A stretch of DNA of 64,000 nt from Ectobius pallidus (taxonomy: Eukaryota; Arthropoda; Insecta; Blattodea; Ectobiidae): the NCBI GenBank assembly GCA_964059195.1, contig CAXKWD010000001.1, positions 121,825,751 to 121,889,750 on the forward strand. Direction: 5' to 3'. Shown here in pieces: positions 23,574-38,400 of this stretch. The notes under the pieces are model-generated. The model did no database searches. It had not been told where the DNA came from and saw only the letters and a program-made list of their open reading frames with translations. Positions within the stretch are counted from its first letter, which is position 1, and each line of letters opens with the position of its first letter. The translations under genes and the position numbers were made by a program.

Positions 23574-24725
23574 TTATTTCAAAAACTAAAAATTAAGAGC
23601 ATAGTTAAATCATTATAATTATTAACACCTAAATCACGTGGAGTGCATTCCACGATTAGGTAGCGTCCCCTGGTAAAAGCTACCTCGGATTCGAGTTCCT
23701 TGGCCTAGAATACCCCTGTACAGTGAGTTCCGTCCAAATCGAACAATGTTTGACCATAATATGGCCTAAATATTATTTAGGCCTATATAGATTATCCCTC
23801 TTCCGTGTAGGTTGAAAATTTCATATGTCTTCGGGCCTTGATATTCTAAACAAATGAATCGTCCAGGAAGGACTTACAAAATCAAGCGATCGCCCGCGAT
23901 AATTATTTCAAGAATTAAAAATTAAGAGTATAATAGTTAAATCATTATATTTATTAACACCTAAATCACGTGGACTACATGTCACGATTAGATAGCGTCG
24001 CCTGGTAAAAGCGATCTCAGATTCGAGTTCCTTGGACCAGAAAATCCCTGTATAGTGAGCTTCGTCCAAATCGAACTATGTGTAACCATATTTAGGTCTA
24101 TGTTGATTATCCCTCTTCCGTGTAGGTTGAAAATTTCATATGTCTACGGGCCTTGACATTCTAAACAAATGAATCGACCAGCGTGGGCTTACAACATTCT
24201 AGCGATCGCGATTCTTTTATTACCACGGTATGACAAAAATAGCCAAAGCCAACTGCAATTGATTTAACACTGAAATGTATTACTAAAATCTGATGCTTCG
24301 ACAGCGCTGAAATCACGTTTTCTGCCAGTTTTTCACTCACAACTCGCGAACGAAAGCTAAAATTAATAATCCGGCTTCGATGCGCATTCGCCCACCTTTC
24401 AGCCCATCTATGTTTAAAATTTCAGATCTCTGCGTTCAGTAGATTTTGCATAGGGCATCGTGGACAGACAGACAAACACGTCCTTTTATTATTATAAGAT
24501 AGCTTGTGCCCGCGATAATTATTTCAAAAATTAAAAATTAAGAGCATAATAGTTAAATCATTATATTAACACCTAAATCATGTGGACTACATATCACGAT
24601 TAGATAGCGTCACCTGGTAAAAGCGACCTCAGATTCGAGTTCCTTGGCCCAGAAAACCCCTGTATAGTGAGTTTCGTCCAAATCGAACAACGTTTGACCA
24701 TATTTAGGCTAATATTGATTATCCC

Positions 24726-24726
<1 letters not shown>

Positions 24727-24785
<59 letters not shown>
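24727..24785. repeat. (TAA)n microsatellite in array
   Basis: Lies in a fixed place within the third monomer type. Related tracts: 26341-26427, 33735-33805 and 35361-35435. At 28038 and 29667 only a few units are present. Confidence 0.9.
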
Positions 24786-25181
24786 CCTCTTCGGTGTAGG
24801 TTGAAAATGTCATATTATGTTTGCGTGCCTTGACATTAAAAACAAATGAATCGACCAGCATGAGCTACAACATTCAAGAGATCGCGATGCTTTTATGTCG
24901 AAGGAATGACAAAAATAGTCAAAGCCTAGTGTAATTGATTTGTATTACTGAAAACTCATGCTTCGAAAACGCAATAAATACACGTTTTCTGCCCGTTTTT
25001 CACTCATTAACTCACGAACGAAAGCGAAAATTAAAATTCCGGCTTCGAGGTGCACATTCCGACCCTTTAGTCCGCCTATGTATAAAATTTCATATCTCTG
25101 CGTTCAGTAGATATCGCTGGGCATCGCGGACAGACAGACAGGCGGAGGAAGACAGACACTTCCTTTTATTAATATAGATAG

Positions 25182-26340
25182 ACTAGCATGTGCCCGCGGC
25201 TTCGCCCGCGATAATTATTTCAAAAATTAAAAATTAAGAGCATAATAGTTAAATCATTATATTTATTAACACCTAAATCACGTGGACTACATACTACGAT
25301 TAGATAGCGTCGCCTGGTAAAAGCAACCTCAGATTCTAGTTCCTTGGCCCAGAATACCCCTGTACAGTGAGTTTCGTCCAAATCGAACAATATTTGACCA
25401 TATTTAGGCCTATATTGATTATCCCTCTTCCGTGCAGGTTGAAAAATTCATAGTCTTCGGGCCTTGATATTCTAAAGAAATGAATCGTCCAGGATGGACT
25501 TACAAAATCAAGCGATCGCCCGCGATAATTATTTCAAAAATAAAAAATTAAGAGCATAATAGTTAAATCATTATATTTATTAACACCTAAATCACGTGGA
25601 CTACATACCACGACTAGATATCGTCGCCTGGTAAAAGCTACCTCAGATTCGATTTCCTTGGCCCAGAATACCCCTGTACAGTGAGTTTCGTCCAAATCGA
25701 ACAATGTTTGACCATATTTAGGCCTATCCCTCTTCCGTGTAGGTTGAAAATGTCATATGTCTACGGGCCTTGACATTCTAAACCAATGAATCGACCAGCG
25801 TGGGCTTACAACAATCTAGCGATCGCGATGCTTTTATTACCACGGTATGACAAAAATAGCCAAAGCCAACTGCAATTGATTTGACATTGAAATGTATTAC
25901 TGAAATCTGATGCTTCGACAGCGCTAAAATCACGTTTTCTGCCAGTTTTTCACTCACAACTCGCGAACGAAAGCTAAAATTAAAAATCCGGCTTCGATGC
26001 GCATTCGCCCACCTTTCAGCCCATCTATGTTTAAAATTTCAGATCTCTGCGTTCAGTAGATTTCGCAGGGCATCGTGGACAGACAGACAAACACGTCCTT
26101 TTATTATTTTAAGATAGCATGTGCCCGCGATAATTATTTCAAAAATTAAAAATTAAGAGCATAATAGTTAAATCATTATATTAACACCTAAATCATGTGG
26201 ACTACATATCACGATTAGATAGCGTCACCTGGTAAAAGCGACCTCAGATTCGAGTTCCTTGGCCCAGAAAACCCCTGTATAGTGAGTTTCGTCCAAATCG
26301 AACAACGTTTGATCATATTTAGGCTAACATTGATTATCCC

Positions 26341-26427
<87 letters not shown>

Positions 26428-26822
26428 CCTCTTCGGTGTAGGTTGAAAATTTCATATTATGTTTGCGTGCCTTGACATTAAAAACAAATGAATCGACCAG
26501 CGTGAGCTACAACATTCAAGAGATCTCGATGCTTTTATGTCGAAGGAATGACAAAAATAGCCAAAGCCTAGTGTAATTGATTTGTATTACTGAAAACTCA
26601 TGCTTCCAAAACGCAATAAATACACGTTTTCTGCCCGTTTTTCACTCATAACTCACGAACGAAAGCGAAAATTAAAATTCCGGCTTCGAGGTGCACATTC
26701 CGACCCTTTAGTCCATCTATGTTTATAATTTCAGATCTCTGCGTTCAGTAGATTTCGCTGGGCATCGCGGACAGACAGACAGGCGGAGGAAGACAGACAC
26801 TTCCTTTTATTAATATAGATAG
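25182..26822. repeat. Higher-order repeat unit 1 (1641 bp)
   Basis: It runs from ACTAGCATGTGCCCGCGG to the next copy. It holds three monomers in order: a short one (about 330 bp) truncated at an AAGCGATCGC/CCCGCG join, a middle one ending TTTTATTATTTTAAGATAGC, and a third ending CTTTTATTAATATAGATAG with a (TAA)n tract. Its counterpart is 34202-35830 (1629 bp). Confidence 0.8.
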
Positions 26823-28451
26823 ACTAGCATGTGCCCGCGGCTTCGCCCGCGATAATTATTTCAAAAATTAAAAATTAAGAGCATAATAGTTAAATCATTA
26901 TATTTATTAACACCTAAATCACGTGGACTACATACCACGATTAGATAGCGTCGCCTGGTAAAAGCGACCTCAGATTCGAGTTCCTTGGCCCAGAATACCC
27001 CTGTACAGTGAGTTTCGTCCAAATCGAACCTTGGCCCAGAATACCCCTGTACAGTGAGTTTCGTCCAAATCGACCATACTTAGGGCTATATTGATTATCC
27101 CTCTTTTGTATAGGTTGAAAATTTCATATGTCTTCGGGCCTTGATATTCTAAACAAATGAATCGTCCCGGATGGACTTACAAAATCAAGCGAACGCCCGC
27201 GATAATTATTTCAAAAATTAGAAATTAAGAGCATAATAGTTAAATCATTATATTTATTAACACCTAAATCACGTGGACTACATGTCAAGATTAGATATCG
27301 TCGCCTGGTAAAAGCCATCTCAGATTCGAGTTCCTTGGCCCAGAAAATCCCTGTATAGTGAGTTTCGCCCAAATCGAACGATGTTTAACCATATTTAGGT
27401 CTATGTTGATTATCCCTCTTCCGTGTAGGTTGAAAATTTCATATGTCTACGGGCCTTGACATTCTAAACAAATGAATCGACCAGCGTGGGCTTACAACAT
27501 TCTAACGATCGCGATGCTTTTATTACCACGGTATGACAAAAATAGCCAAAGCCAACTGCAATTGATTTGACATTGAAATGTATTACTGAAATCTGATGCT
27601 TCGACAGCGCTAAAATCACGTTTTCTGCCAGTTTTTCACTCACAACTCGCGAATGAAAGCTAAAATTAAAAATCCGGCTTCGATGCGCATTCGCCCACCT
27701 TTCAGCCCATCTATGTTTAAAATTTCAGATCTCTGCGTTCAGTAGATTTCGCTGGGCATCGTGGACAGACAGACAAACACGTCATTTTATTATTTTAAGA
27801 TAGCATGTGCCCGCGGCTTCGCCCGCGATAATTATTTCAAAAATTAAAAATTGAGAGCATAATAGTTAAATCATTATATTAACACCTAAATCATGTGGAC
27901 TACATATCACGATTAGATAGCGTCACCTGGTAAAAGCGACCTCAGATTCGAGTTCCTTGGCCCAGAAAACCCCTGTATAGTGAGTTTCGTCCAAATCGAA
28001 CAACGTTTGACCATATTTAGGCTAATATTGATTATCCCTATAATAATAATTATAATCCTTTTCGGTGTAGGTTGAAAATTTCATATTATGTTTGCGTGCC
28101 TTGACATTAAAAACAAATGAATCGACCAGCGTGAGCTACAACATTCAAGAGATCGCGATGCTTTTATGTCGAAGGTATGACAAAAATAGCCAAAGCCTAG
28201 TGTAATTGATTTGTATTACTGAAAACTCATGCTTCCAAAACGCAATAAATACACGTTTTCTGCCCGTTTTTCACTCATAACTCACGAACGAAAGCGAAAA
28301 TTAAAATTCCGGCTTCGAGGTGCACATTCCGACCCTTTAGTCCATCTATGTTTAAAATTTCAGATCTCTGCGTTCAGTAGATTTCGCTGGGCATCGCGGA
28401 CAGACAGACAGGCGGAGGAAGACAGACACTTCCTTTTATTAATATAGATAG
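26823..28451. repeat. Higher-order repeat unit 2 (1629 bp)
   Basis: Same three-monomer order. A 46-bp internal tandem duplication (from 26983) in its first monomer is shared with unit 3 only, so units 2 and 3 are the youngest pair. Its counterpart is 35831-37459. Confidence 0.85.
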
Positions 28452-30088
28452 ACTAGCATGTGCCCGCGGCTTCGCCCGCGATAATTATTTCAAAAATTAA
28501 AAATTAAGAGCATAATAGTTAAATCATTATATTTATTAACACCTAAATCACGTGGACTACATACCACGATTAGATAGCGTCGCCTGGTAAAAGCGACCTC
28601 AGATTCGAGTTCCTTGGCCCAGAATACCCCTGTACAGTGAGTTTCGTCCAAATCGAACCTTGGCCCAGAATACCCCTGTACAGTGAGTTTCGTCCAAATC
28701 GACCATACTTAGGGCTATATTGATTATCCCTCTTTTGTATAGGTTGAAAATTTCATATGTCTTCGGGCCTTGATATTCTAAACAAATGAATCGTCCCGGA
28801 TGGACTTACAAAATCAAGCGAACGCCCGCGATAATTATTTCAAAAATTAGAAATTAAGAGCATAATAGTTAAATCATTATATTTATTAACACCTAAATCA
28901 CGTGGACTACATGTCAAGATTAGATATCGTCGCCTGGTAAAAGCCATCTCAGATTCGAGTTCCTTGGCCCAGAAAATCCCTGTATAGTGAGTTTCGCCCA
29001 AATCGAACGATGTTTAACCATATTTAGGTCTATGTTGATTATCCCTCTTCCGTGTAGGTTGAAAATTTCATATGTCTACGGGCCTTGACATTCTAAACAA
29101 ATGAATCGACCAGCGTGGGCTTACAACATTCTAACGATCGCGATGCTTTTATTACCACGGTATGACAAAAATAGCCAAAGCCAACTGCAATTGATTTGAC
29201 ATTGAAATGTATTACTGAAATCTGATGCTTCGACAGCGCTAAAATCACGTTTTCTGCCAGTTTTTCACTCACAACTCGCGAATGAAAGCTAAAATTAAAA
29301 ATCCGGCTTCGATGCGCATTCGCCCACCTTTCAGCCCATCTATGTTTAAAATTTCAGATCTCTGCGTTCAGTAGATTTCGCTGGGCATCGTGGACAGACA
29401 GACAAACACGTCATTTTATTATTTTAAGATAGCATGTGCCCGCGGCTTCGCCCGCGATAATTATTTCAAAAATTAAAAATTGAGAGCATAATAGTTAAAT
29501 CATTATATTAACACCTAAATCATGTGGACTACATATCACGATTAGATAGCGTCACCTGGTAAAAGCGACCTCAGATTCGAGTTCCTTGGCCCAGAAAACC
29601 CCTGTATAGTGAGTTTCGTCCAAATCGAACAACGTTTGACCATATTTAGGCTAATATTGATTATCCCTATAATAATAATTATAATCCTTTTCGGTGTAGG
29701 TTGAAAATTTCATATTATGTTTGCGTGCCTTGACATTAAAAACAAATGAATCGACCAGCGTGAGCTACAACATTCAAGAGATCGCGATGCTTTTATGTCG
29801 AAGGTATGACAAAAATAGCCAAAGCCTAGTGTAATTGATTTGTATTACTGAAAACTCATGCTTCCAAAACGCAATAAATACACGTTTTCTGCCCGTTTTT
29901 CACTCATAACTCACGAACGAAAGCGAAAATTAAAATTCCGGCTTCGAGGTGCACATTCCGACCCTTTAGTCCGCCTATGTATAAAATTTCAGATCTCTGC
30001 GTTCAGTAGATTTCGCTGGGCATCGCGGACAGACAGACAGACGGAGGACAGACAGACGGAGGACAGACACTTCCTTTTATTAATATAG
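28452..30088. repeat. Higher-order repeat unit 3 (1637 bp)
   Basis: Nearly identical to unit 2, including the 46-bp duplication at about 28612. Its counterpart is 37460-39096. It ends with an extra GACAGACGGAG repeat. Confidence 0.85.
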
Positions 30089-31176
30089 ACTAGCATGTGC
30101 CCGCGGCTTCGCCCGCGATAAAAAAGAGCATAAAGTTAGAGCATAATAGATAAATCATTATATTTATTAACACCTAAATCACGTGGACTACATGTCACGA
30201 TTAGATAGCGTCGCCTGGTAAAATCGATCTCAGATTCGAGTTCCTTGGCCCAGAATATCTCTGTATAGTGAGTTTCGTCCAAATCGAACGATGTTTAACC
30301 ATATTTAGGTCTATGTTGATTATCCCTCTTCCGTGTAGGTTGAAAAATTTCATATGTCTACGGGCCTTGACATTCTAAACAAATGAATCGACCAGCGTGG
30401 GCTTACAACATTCTAGCGATCGCGATGCTTTTATTACCACGGTATGACAAAAATAGCCAAAGCCAACTGCAATTGATTTGACATTGAAATGTATTACTGA
30501 AATCTGATGCTTCGACAGCGCTAAAATCACGTTTTCTGCCAGTTTTTCACTCACAACACGCGAACGAAAGCTAAAATTAAAAATCCGACTTCGATGCGCA
30601 TTCACCCACCTTTCAGTCCATCTATGTTTAAAATTTCAGATCTCTGCGTTCAGTAGATTTCGCTGGGCATCGTAGACAGACAGACAAACACGTCCTTTTA
30701 TTATTTTAAGATTATTAACACCTAAATCACGTGGACTACATACCACGATTAGATAGCGTCGCCTGGTAAAAGCGACCTCAGATTCGAGTTCCTTGGCCCA
30801 GAAAACCCCTGTACAGTGAGTTTCGTCCAAATCGAACAATGTTTGACCATATTTAGGCCTATATTGATTATCCCTCTTCCGTGTAGGTTGAAAATTTCAT
30901 ATGTCTTCGGGCCTTGATATTCTAAACAAATGAATAGTCCAGGATGGACTTACAAAATCAAGCGATCGCCCGCGATAATTATTTCAAGAATTAAAAATTA
31001 AGAGCATAATAGTTAAATCATTATTTTATTAACACCTAAATCACGTGAATTACATACCACGATTAGATAGCGTCGCCTGGTAAAAGCGACCTCAGATTCG
31101 AGTTCCTTGGCCCAGAAAATCCCTGTATAGTGAGTTTCGTCCAAATCGAACGATGTTTAACCATATTTAGGTCTAT

Positions 31177-33733
31177 ATTGACTATCCCTCTTCCGTGTAG
31201 GTTGAAAATTTCATATGTCTACGGGCCTTGGCATTCTAAACAAATGAATCGACCAGCGTGGGCTTACAACATTCAAGCGATCGCGATGCTTTCATTTCGA
31301 CGGTATGACAAAAATAGCCAAAGCCAACTGCAATTGATTTGACATTGAAATGTATTACTGAAATCTGATGCTTCGACAGCGCTAAAATCACGTTTTCTGC
31401 CAGTTTTTCACTCATAACTCGCGAACGAAAGCTAAAATTAAAAATTCGGCTTCGAGGTGCATTCGCCCACCTTTCAGTCCATCTATCTTTAAAATTTCAG
31501 ATCTCTGCGTTCAGTAGATTTCGATGGGCATCGTGGACAGACAGACAAACAGCATGTGCCCGCATGTGCCCGCGGCTTCCCCCGCGATAATCTAATATAT
31601 AAAATCGAAAGTGTGTATGTATGTATGTATGTATGTATGTACGTATGTATGTATGTATGTTTGTTCCTTATACAAATCTACATTTCTTTACCAATTTACA
31701 CAACATTTTGCACACATACCCAGTTAAGCCCGGGAAGTATAGCTGTCAACATTAAAATTGAAACAAATCTGTCCTTCCCTTGAAAATTATATAATTTCTG
31801 TGAATATTCTAGTGAAAAAAAATGAATGTTGTTCAGTTCACATGACAACAGTGTATTGTTTACTTTGAGAACATTGGGCTTTGGCGACTATAATTATAAT
31901 GCTGGACTTTAACGAATTATGATTTCATCGATGTAATATATTGGCGAAAATAATTACTGAAAATTAAATCCACGAAAATAAAGCGCAGTGTGATGCAGTC
32001 ACATAAATTTCTCTACCCTCGACATAAGAAATATTTTCTCACTTCGCATTTTTATGTCGAAGAATAGGTCGTATTGCAGTATGCTATACCAGAAGTCGGT
32101 AAATAGTCAGTTATCCATAGCTGTAGGCTTTGTATTAGTTGAGAAATAGGGATGTTTATCATAGGCCCTAAGCATGGGGTGGAACATTTTGAGTCCTATG
32201 CTCGCAGTATATTATGTCCCGGGTTTTAGGGGAGGAACGTATGAAAGTGATACTGCATTTCTCTTTTATTTCAGCCCGAAACGGTTGTATGATAACATGA
32301 GAATGAGAAATAAAATTTTCCGTCAAGTCAATACAATCTTATTTAATTTATGTTTCTTTTTATTTCAACCCCTCCCAAGCATGATGTGTAGAAGCAACGG
32401 AATGCAGCTTTCGACATCCTCTATGAGCCATAAAAAGCTATATCTAGCATTTTCTGATGGAACAGTTTGAGTGTGATAAATCTTTTCCTTCATTTCAAGT
32501 TCTACATATATAAAGTCCTTCATAAGTTAATTTCAAATTAAAAAATACAAAGCCCGGACGACGCCGGGCCTTTTCAGCTAGTTATTTCAAAAACTAAAAA
32601 TTAAGAGCATAGTTAAATCATTATAATTATTAACACCTAAATCACGTGGAGTGCATTCCACGATTAGGTAGCGTCCCCTGGTAAAAGCTACCTCGGATTC
32701 GAGTTCCTTGGCCTAGAATACCCCTGTACAGTGAGTTCCGTCCAAATCGAACAATGTTTGACCATAATATGGCCTAAATATTATTTAGGCCTATATAGAT
32801 TATCCCTCTTCCGTGTAGGTTGAAAATTTCATATGTCTTCGGGCCTTGATATTCTAAACAAATGAATCGTCCAGGAAGGACTTACAAAATCAAGCGATCG
32901 CCCGCGATAATTATTTCAAGAATTAAAAATTAAGAGTATAATAGTTAAATCATTATATTTATTAACACCTAAATCACGTGGACTACATGTCACGATTAGA
33001 TAGCGTCGCCTGGTAAAAGCGATCTCAGATTCGAGTTCCTTGGACCAGAAAATCCCTGTATAGTGAGCTTCGTCCAAATCGAACTATGTGTAACCATATT
33101 TAGGTCTATGTTGATTATCCCTCTTCCGTGTAGGTTGAAAATTTCATATGTCTACGGGCCTTGACATTCTAAACAAATGAATCGACCAGCGTGGGCTTAC
33201 AACATTCTAGCGATCGCGATTCTTTTATTACCACGGTATGACAAAAATAGCCAAAGCCAACTGCAATTGATTTAACACTGAAATGTATTACTAAAATCTG
33301 ATGCTTCGACAGCGCTGAAATCACGTTTTCTGCCAGTTTTTCACTCACAACTCGCGAACGAAAGCTAAAATTAATAATCCGGCTTCGATGCGCATTCGCC
33401 CACCTTTCAGCCCATCTATGTTTAAAATTTCAGATCTCTGCGTTCAGTAGATTTTGCATAGGGCATCGTGGACAGACAGACAAACACGTCCTTTTATTAT
33501 TATAAGATAGCTTGTGCCCGCGATAATTATTTCAAAAATTAAAAATTAAGAGCATAATAGTTAAATCATTATATTAACACCTAAATCATGTGGACTACAT
33601 ATCACGATTAGATAGCGTCACCTGGTAAAAGCGACCTCAGATTCGAGTTCCTTGGCCCAGAAAACCCCTGTATAGTGAGTTTCGTCCAAATCGAACAACG
33701 TTTGACCATATTTAGGCTAATATTGATTATCCC

Positions 33734-33805
<72 letters not shown>

Positions 33806-35360
33806 CCTCTTCGGTGTAGGTTGAAAATGTCATATTATGTTTGCGTGCCTTGACATTAAAAACAAATGAATCGACCAGCATGAGCTACAACATTCAAGAG
33901 ATCGCGATGCTTTTATGTCGAAGGAATGACAAAAATAGTCAAAGCCTAGTGTAATTGATTTGTATTACTGAAAACTCATGCTTCGAAAACGCAATAAATA
34001 CACGTTTTCTGCCCGTTTTTCACTCATTAACTCACGAACGAAAGCGAAAATTAAAATTCCGGCTTCGAGGTGCACATTCCGACCCTTTAGTCCGCCTATG
34101 TATAAAATTTCATATCTCTGCGTTCAGTAGATATCGCTGGGCATCGCGGACAGACAGACAGGCGGAGGAAGACAGACACTTCCTTTTATTAATATAGATA
34201 GACTAGCATGTGCCCGCGGCTTCGCCCGCGATAATTATTTCAAAAATTAAAAATTAAGAGCATAATAGTTAAATCATTATATTTATTAACACCTAAATCA
34301 CGTGGACTACATACTACGATTAGATAGCGTCGCCTGGTAAAAGCAACCTCAGATTCTAGTTCCTTGGCCCAGAATACCCCTGTACAGTGAGTTTCGTCCA
34401 AATCGAACAATATTTGACCATATTTAGGCCTATATTGATTATCCCTCTTCCGTGCAGGTTGAAAAATTCATAGTCTTCGGGCCTTGATATTCTAAAGAAA
34501 TGAATCGTCCAGGATGGACTTACAAAATCAAGCGATCGCCCGCGATAATTATTTCAAAAATAAAAAATTAAGAGCATAATAGTTAAATCATTATATTTAT
34601 TAACACCTAAATCACGTGGACTACATACCACGACTAGATATCGTCGCCTGGTAAAAGCTACCTCAGATTCGATTTCCTTGGCCCAGAATACCCCTGTACA
34701 GTGAGTTTCGTCCAAATCGAACAATGTTTGACCATATTTAGGCCTATCCCTCTTCCGTGTAGGTTGAAAATGTCATATGTCTACGGGCCTTGACATTCTA
34801 AACCAATGAATCGACCAGCGTGGGCTTACAACAATCTAGCGATCGCGATGCTTTTATTACCACGGTATGACAAAAATAGCCAAAGCCAACTGCAATTGAT
34901 TTGACATTGAAATGTATTACTGAAATCTGATGCTTCGACAGCGCTAAAATCACGTTTTCTGCCAGTTTTTCACTCACAACTCGCGAACGAAAGCTAAAAT
35001 TAAAAATCCGGCTTCGATGCGCATTCGCCCACCTTTCAGCCCATCTATGTTTAAAATTTCAGATCTCTGCGTTCAGTAGATTTCGCAGGGCATCGTGGAC
35101 AGACAGACAAACACGTCCTTTTATTATTTTAAGATAGCATGTGCCCGCGATAATTATTTCAAAAATTAAAAATTAAGAGCATAATAGTTAAATCATTATA
35201 TTAACACCTAAATCATGTGGACTACATATCACGATTAGATAGCGTCACCTGGTAAAAGCGACCTCAGATTCGAGTTCCTTGGCCCAGAAAACCCCTGTAT
35301 AGTGAGTTTCGTCCAAATCGAACAACGTTTGATCATATTTAGGCTAACATTGATTATCCC

Positions 35361-35435
<75 letters not shown>

Positions 35436-38400
35436 CCTCTTCGGTGTAGGTTGAAAATTTCATATTATGTTTGCGTGCCTTGACATTAAAAACAAATGAA
35501 TCGACCAGCGTGAGCTACAACATTCAAGAGATCTCGATGCTTTTATGTCGAAGGAATGACAAAAATAGCCAAAGCCTAGTGTAATTGATTTGTATTACTG
35601 AAAACTCATGCTTCCAAAACGCAATAAATACACGTTTTCTGCCCGTTTTTCACTCATAACTCACGAACGAAAGCGAAAATTAAAATTCCGGCTTCGAGGT
35701 GCACATTCCGACCCTTTAGTCCATCTATGTTTATAATTTCAGATCTCTGCGTTCAGTAGATTTCGCTGGGCATCGCGGACAGACAGACAGGCGGAGGAAG
35801 ACAGACACTTCCTTTTATTAATATAGATAGACTAGCATGTGCCCGCGGCTTCGCCCGCGATAATTATTTCAAAAATTAAAAATTAAGAGCATAATAGTTA
35901 AATCATTATATTTATTAACACCTAAATCACGTGGACTACATACCACGATTAGATAGCGTCGCCTGGTAAAAGCGACCTCAGATTCGAGTTCCTTGGCCCA
36001 GAATACCCCTGTACAGTGAGTTTCGTCCAAATCGAACCTTGGCCCAGAATACCCCTGTACAGTGAGTTTCGTCCAAATCGACCATACTTAGGGCTATATT
36101 GATTATCCCTCTTTTGTATAGGTTGAAAATTTCATATGTCTTCGGGCCTTGATATTCTAAACAAATGAATCGTCCCGGATGGACTTACAAAATCAAGCGA
36201 ACGCCCGCGATAATTATTTCAAAAATTAGAAATTAAGAGCATAATAGTTAAATCATTATATTTATTAACACCTAAATCACGTGGACTACATGTCAAGATT
36301 AGATATCGTCGCCTGGTAAAAGCCATCTCAGATTCGAGTTCCTTGGCCCAGAAAATCCCTGTATAGTGAGTTTCGCCCAAATCGAACGATGTTTAACCAT
36401 ATTTAGGTCTATGTTGATTATCCCTCTTCCGTGTAGGTTGAAAATTTCATATGTCTACGGGCCTTGACATTCTAAACAAATGAATCGACCAGCGTGGGCT
36501 TACAACATTCTAACGATCGCGATGCTTTTATTACCACGGTATGACAAAAATAGCCAAAGCCAACTGCAATTGATTTGACATTGAAATGTATTACTGAAAT
36601 CTGATGCTTCGACAGCGCTAAAATCACGTTTTCTGCCAGTTTTTCACTCACAACTCGCGAATGAAAGCTAAAATTAAAAATCCGGCTTCGATGCGCATTC
36701 GCCCACCTTTCAGCCCATCTATGTTTAAAATTTCAGATCTCTGCGTTCAGTAGATTTCGCTGGGCATCGTGGACAGACAGACAAACACGTCATTTTATTA
36801 TTTTAAGATAGCATGTGCCCGCGGCTTCGCCCGCGATAATTATTTCAAAAATTAAAAATTGAGAGCATAATAGTTAAATCATTATATTAACACCTAAATC
36901 ATGTGGACTACATATCACGATTAGATAGCGTCACCTGGTAAAAGCGACCTCAGATTCGAGTTCCTTGGCCCAGAAAACCCCTGTATAGTGAGTTTCGTCC
37001 AAATCGAACAACGTTTGACCATATTTAGGCTAATATTGATTATCCCTATAATAATAATTATAATCCTTTTCGGTGTAGGTTGAAAATTTCATATTATGTT
37101 TGCGTGCCTTGACATTAAAAACAAATGAATCGACCAGCGTGAGCTACAACATTCAAGAGATCGCGATGCTTTTATGTCGAAGGTATGACAAAAATAGCCA
37201 AAGCCTAGTGTAATTGATTTGTATTACTGAAAACTCATGCTTCCAAAACGCAATAAATACACGTTTTCTGCCCGTTTTTCACTCATAACTCACGAACGAA
37301 AGCGAAAATTAAAATTCCGGCTTCGAGGTGCACATTCCGACCCTTTAGTCCATCTATGTTTAAAATTTCAGATCTCTGCGTTCAGTAGATTTCGCTGGGC
37401 ATCGCGGACAGACAGACAGGCGGAGGAAGACAGACACTTCCTTTTATTAATATAGATAGACTAGCATGTGCCCGCGGCTTCGCCCGCGATAATTATTTCA
37501 AAAATTAAAAATTAAGAGCATAATAGTTAAATCATTATATTTATTAACACCTAAATCACGTGGACTACATACCACGATTAGATAGCGTCGCCTGGTAAAA
37601 GCGACCTCAGATTCGAGTTCCTTGGCCCAGAATACCCCTGTACAGTGAGTTTCGTCCAAATCGAACCTTGGCCCAGAATACCCCTGTACAGTGAGTTTCG
37701 TCCAAATCGACCATACTTAGGGCTATATTGATTATCCCTCTTTTGTATAGGTTGAAAATTTCATATGTCTTCGGGCCTTGATATTCTAAACAAATGAATC
37801 GTCCCGGATGGACTTACAAAATCAAGCGAACGCCCGCGATAATTATTTCAAAAATTAGAAATTAAGAGCATAATAGTTAAATCATTATATTTATTAACAC
37901 CTAAATCACGTGGACTACATGTCAAGATTAGATATCGTCGCCTGGTAAAAGCCATCTCAGATTCGAGTTCCTTGGCCCAGAAAATCCCTGTATAGTGAGT
38001 TTCGCCCAAATCGAACGATGTTTAACCATATTTAGGTCTATGTTGATTATCCCTCTTCCGTGTAGGTTGAAAATTTCATATGTCTACGGGCCTTGACATT
38101 CTAAACAAATGAATCGACCAGCGTGGGCTTACAACATTCTAACGATCGCGATGCTTTTATTACCACGGTATGACAAAAATAGCCAAAGCCAACTGCAATT
38201 GATTTGACATTGAAATGTATTACTGAAATCTGATGCTTCGACAGCGCTAAAATCACGTTTTCTGCCAGTTTTTCACTCACAACTCGCGAATGAAAGCTAA
38301 AATTAAAAATCCGGCTTCGATGCGCATTCGCCCACCTTTCAGCCCATCTATGTTTAAAATTTCAGATCTCTGCGTTCAGTAGATTTCGCTGGGCATCGTG

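Larger units (their letters stand above)
22169..31176. repeat. 9008-bp segmental duplication, copy A
   Basis: Everything here recurs 9008 bases to the right, including the nested Helitron, higher-order units and microsatellites. Small differences exist: two (TAA)n tracts differ by 12 bases each in opposite directions, with single-base changes at 29864 against 38872 and at 30604 against 39612. The left identity limit is set by a C/T difference at 22164 against 31172. Confidence 0.88.

Noticed and set aside
24935..25177. A recurring open frame of 72-80 codons in the array (also at 28229, 29858, 33955, 37237 and 38866)
   Set aside because: It repeats only because the monomer repeats. It has no domain, is absent from the other monomer types through stops, and is a by-product of a non-coding element.
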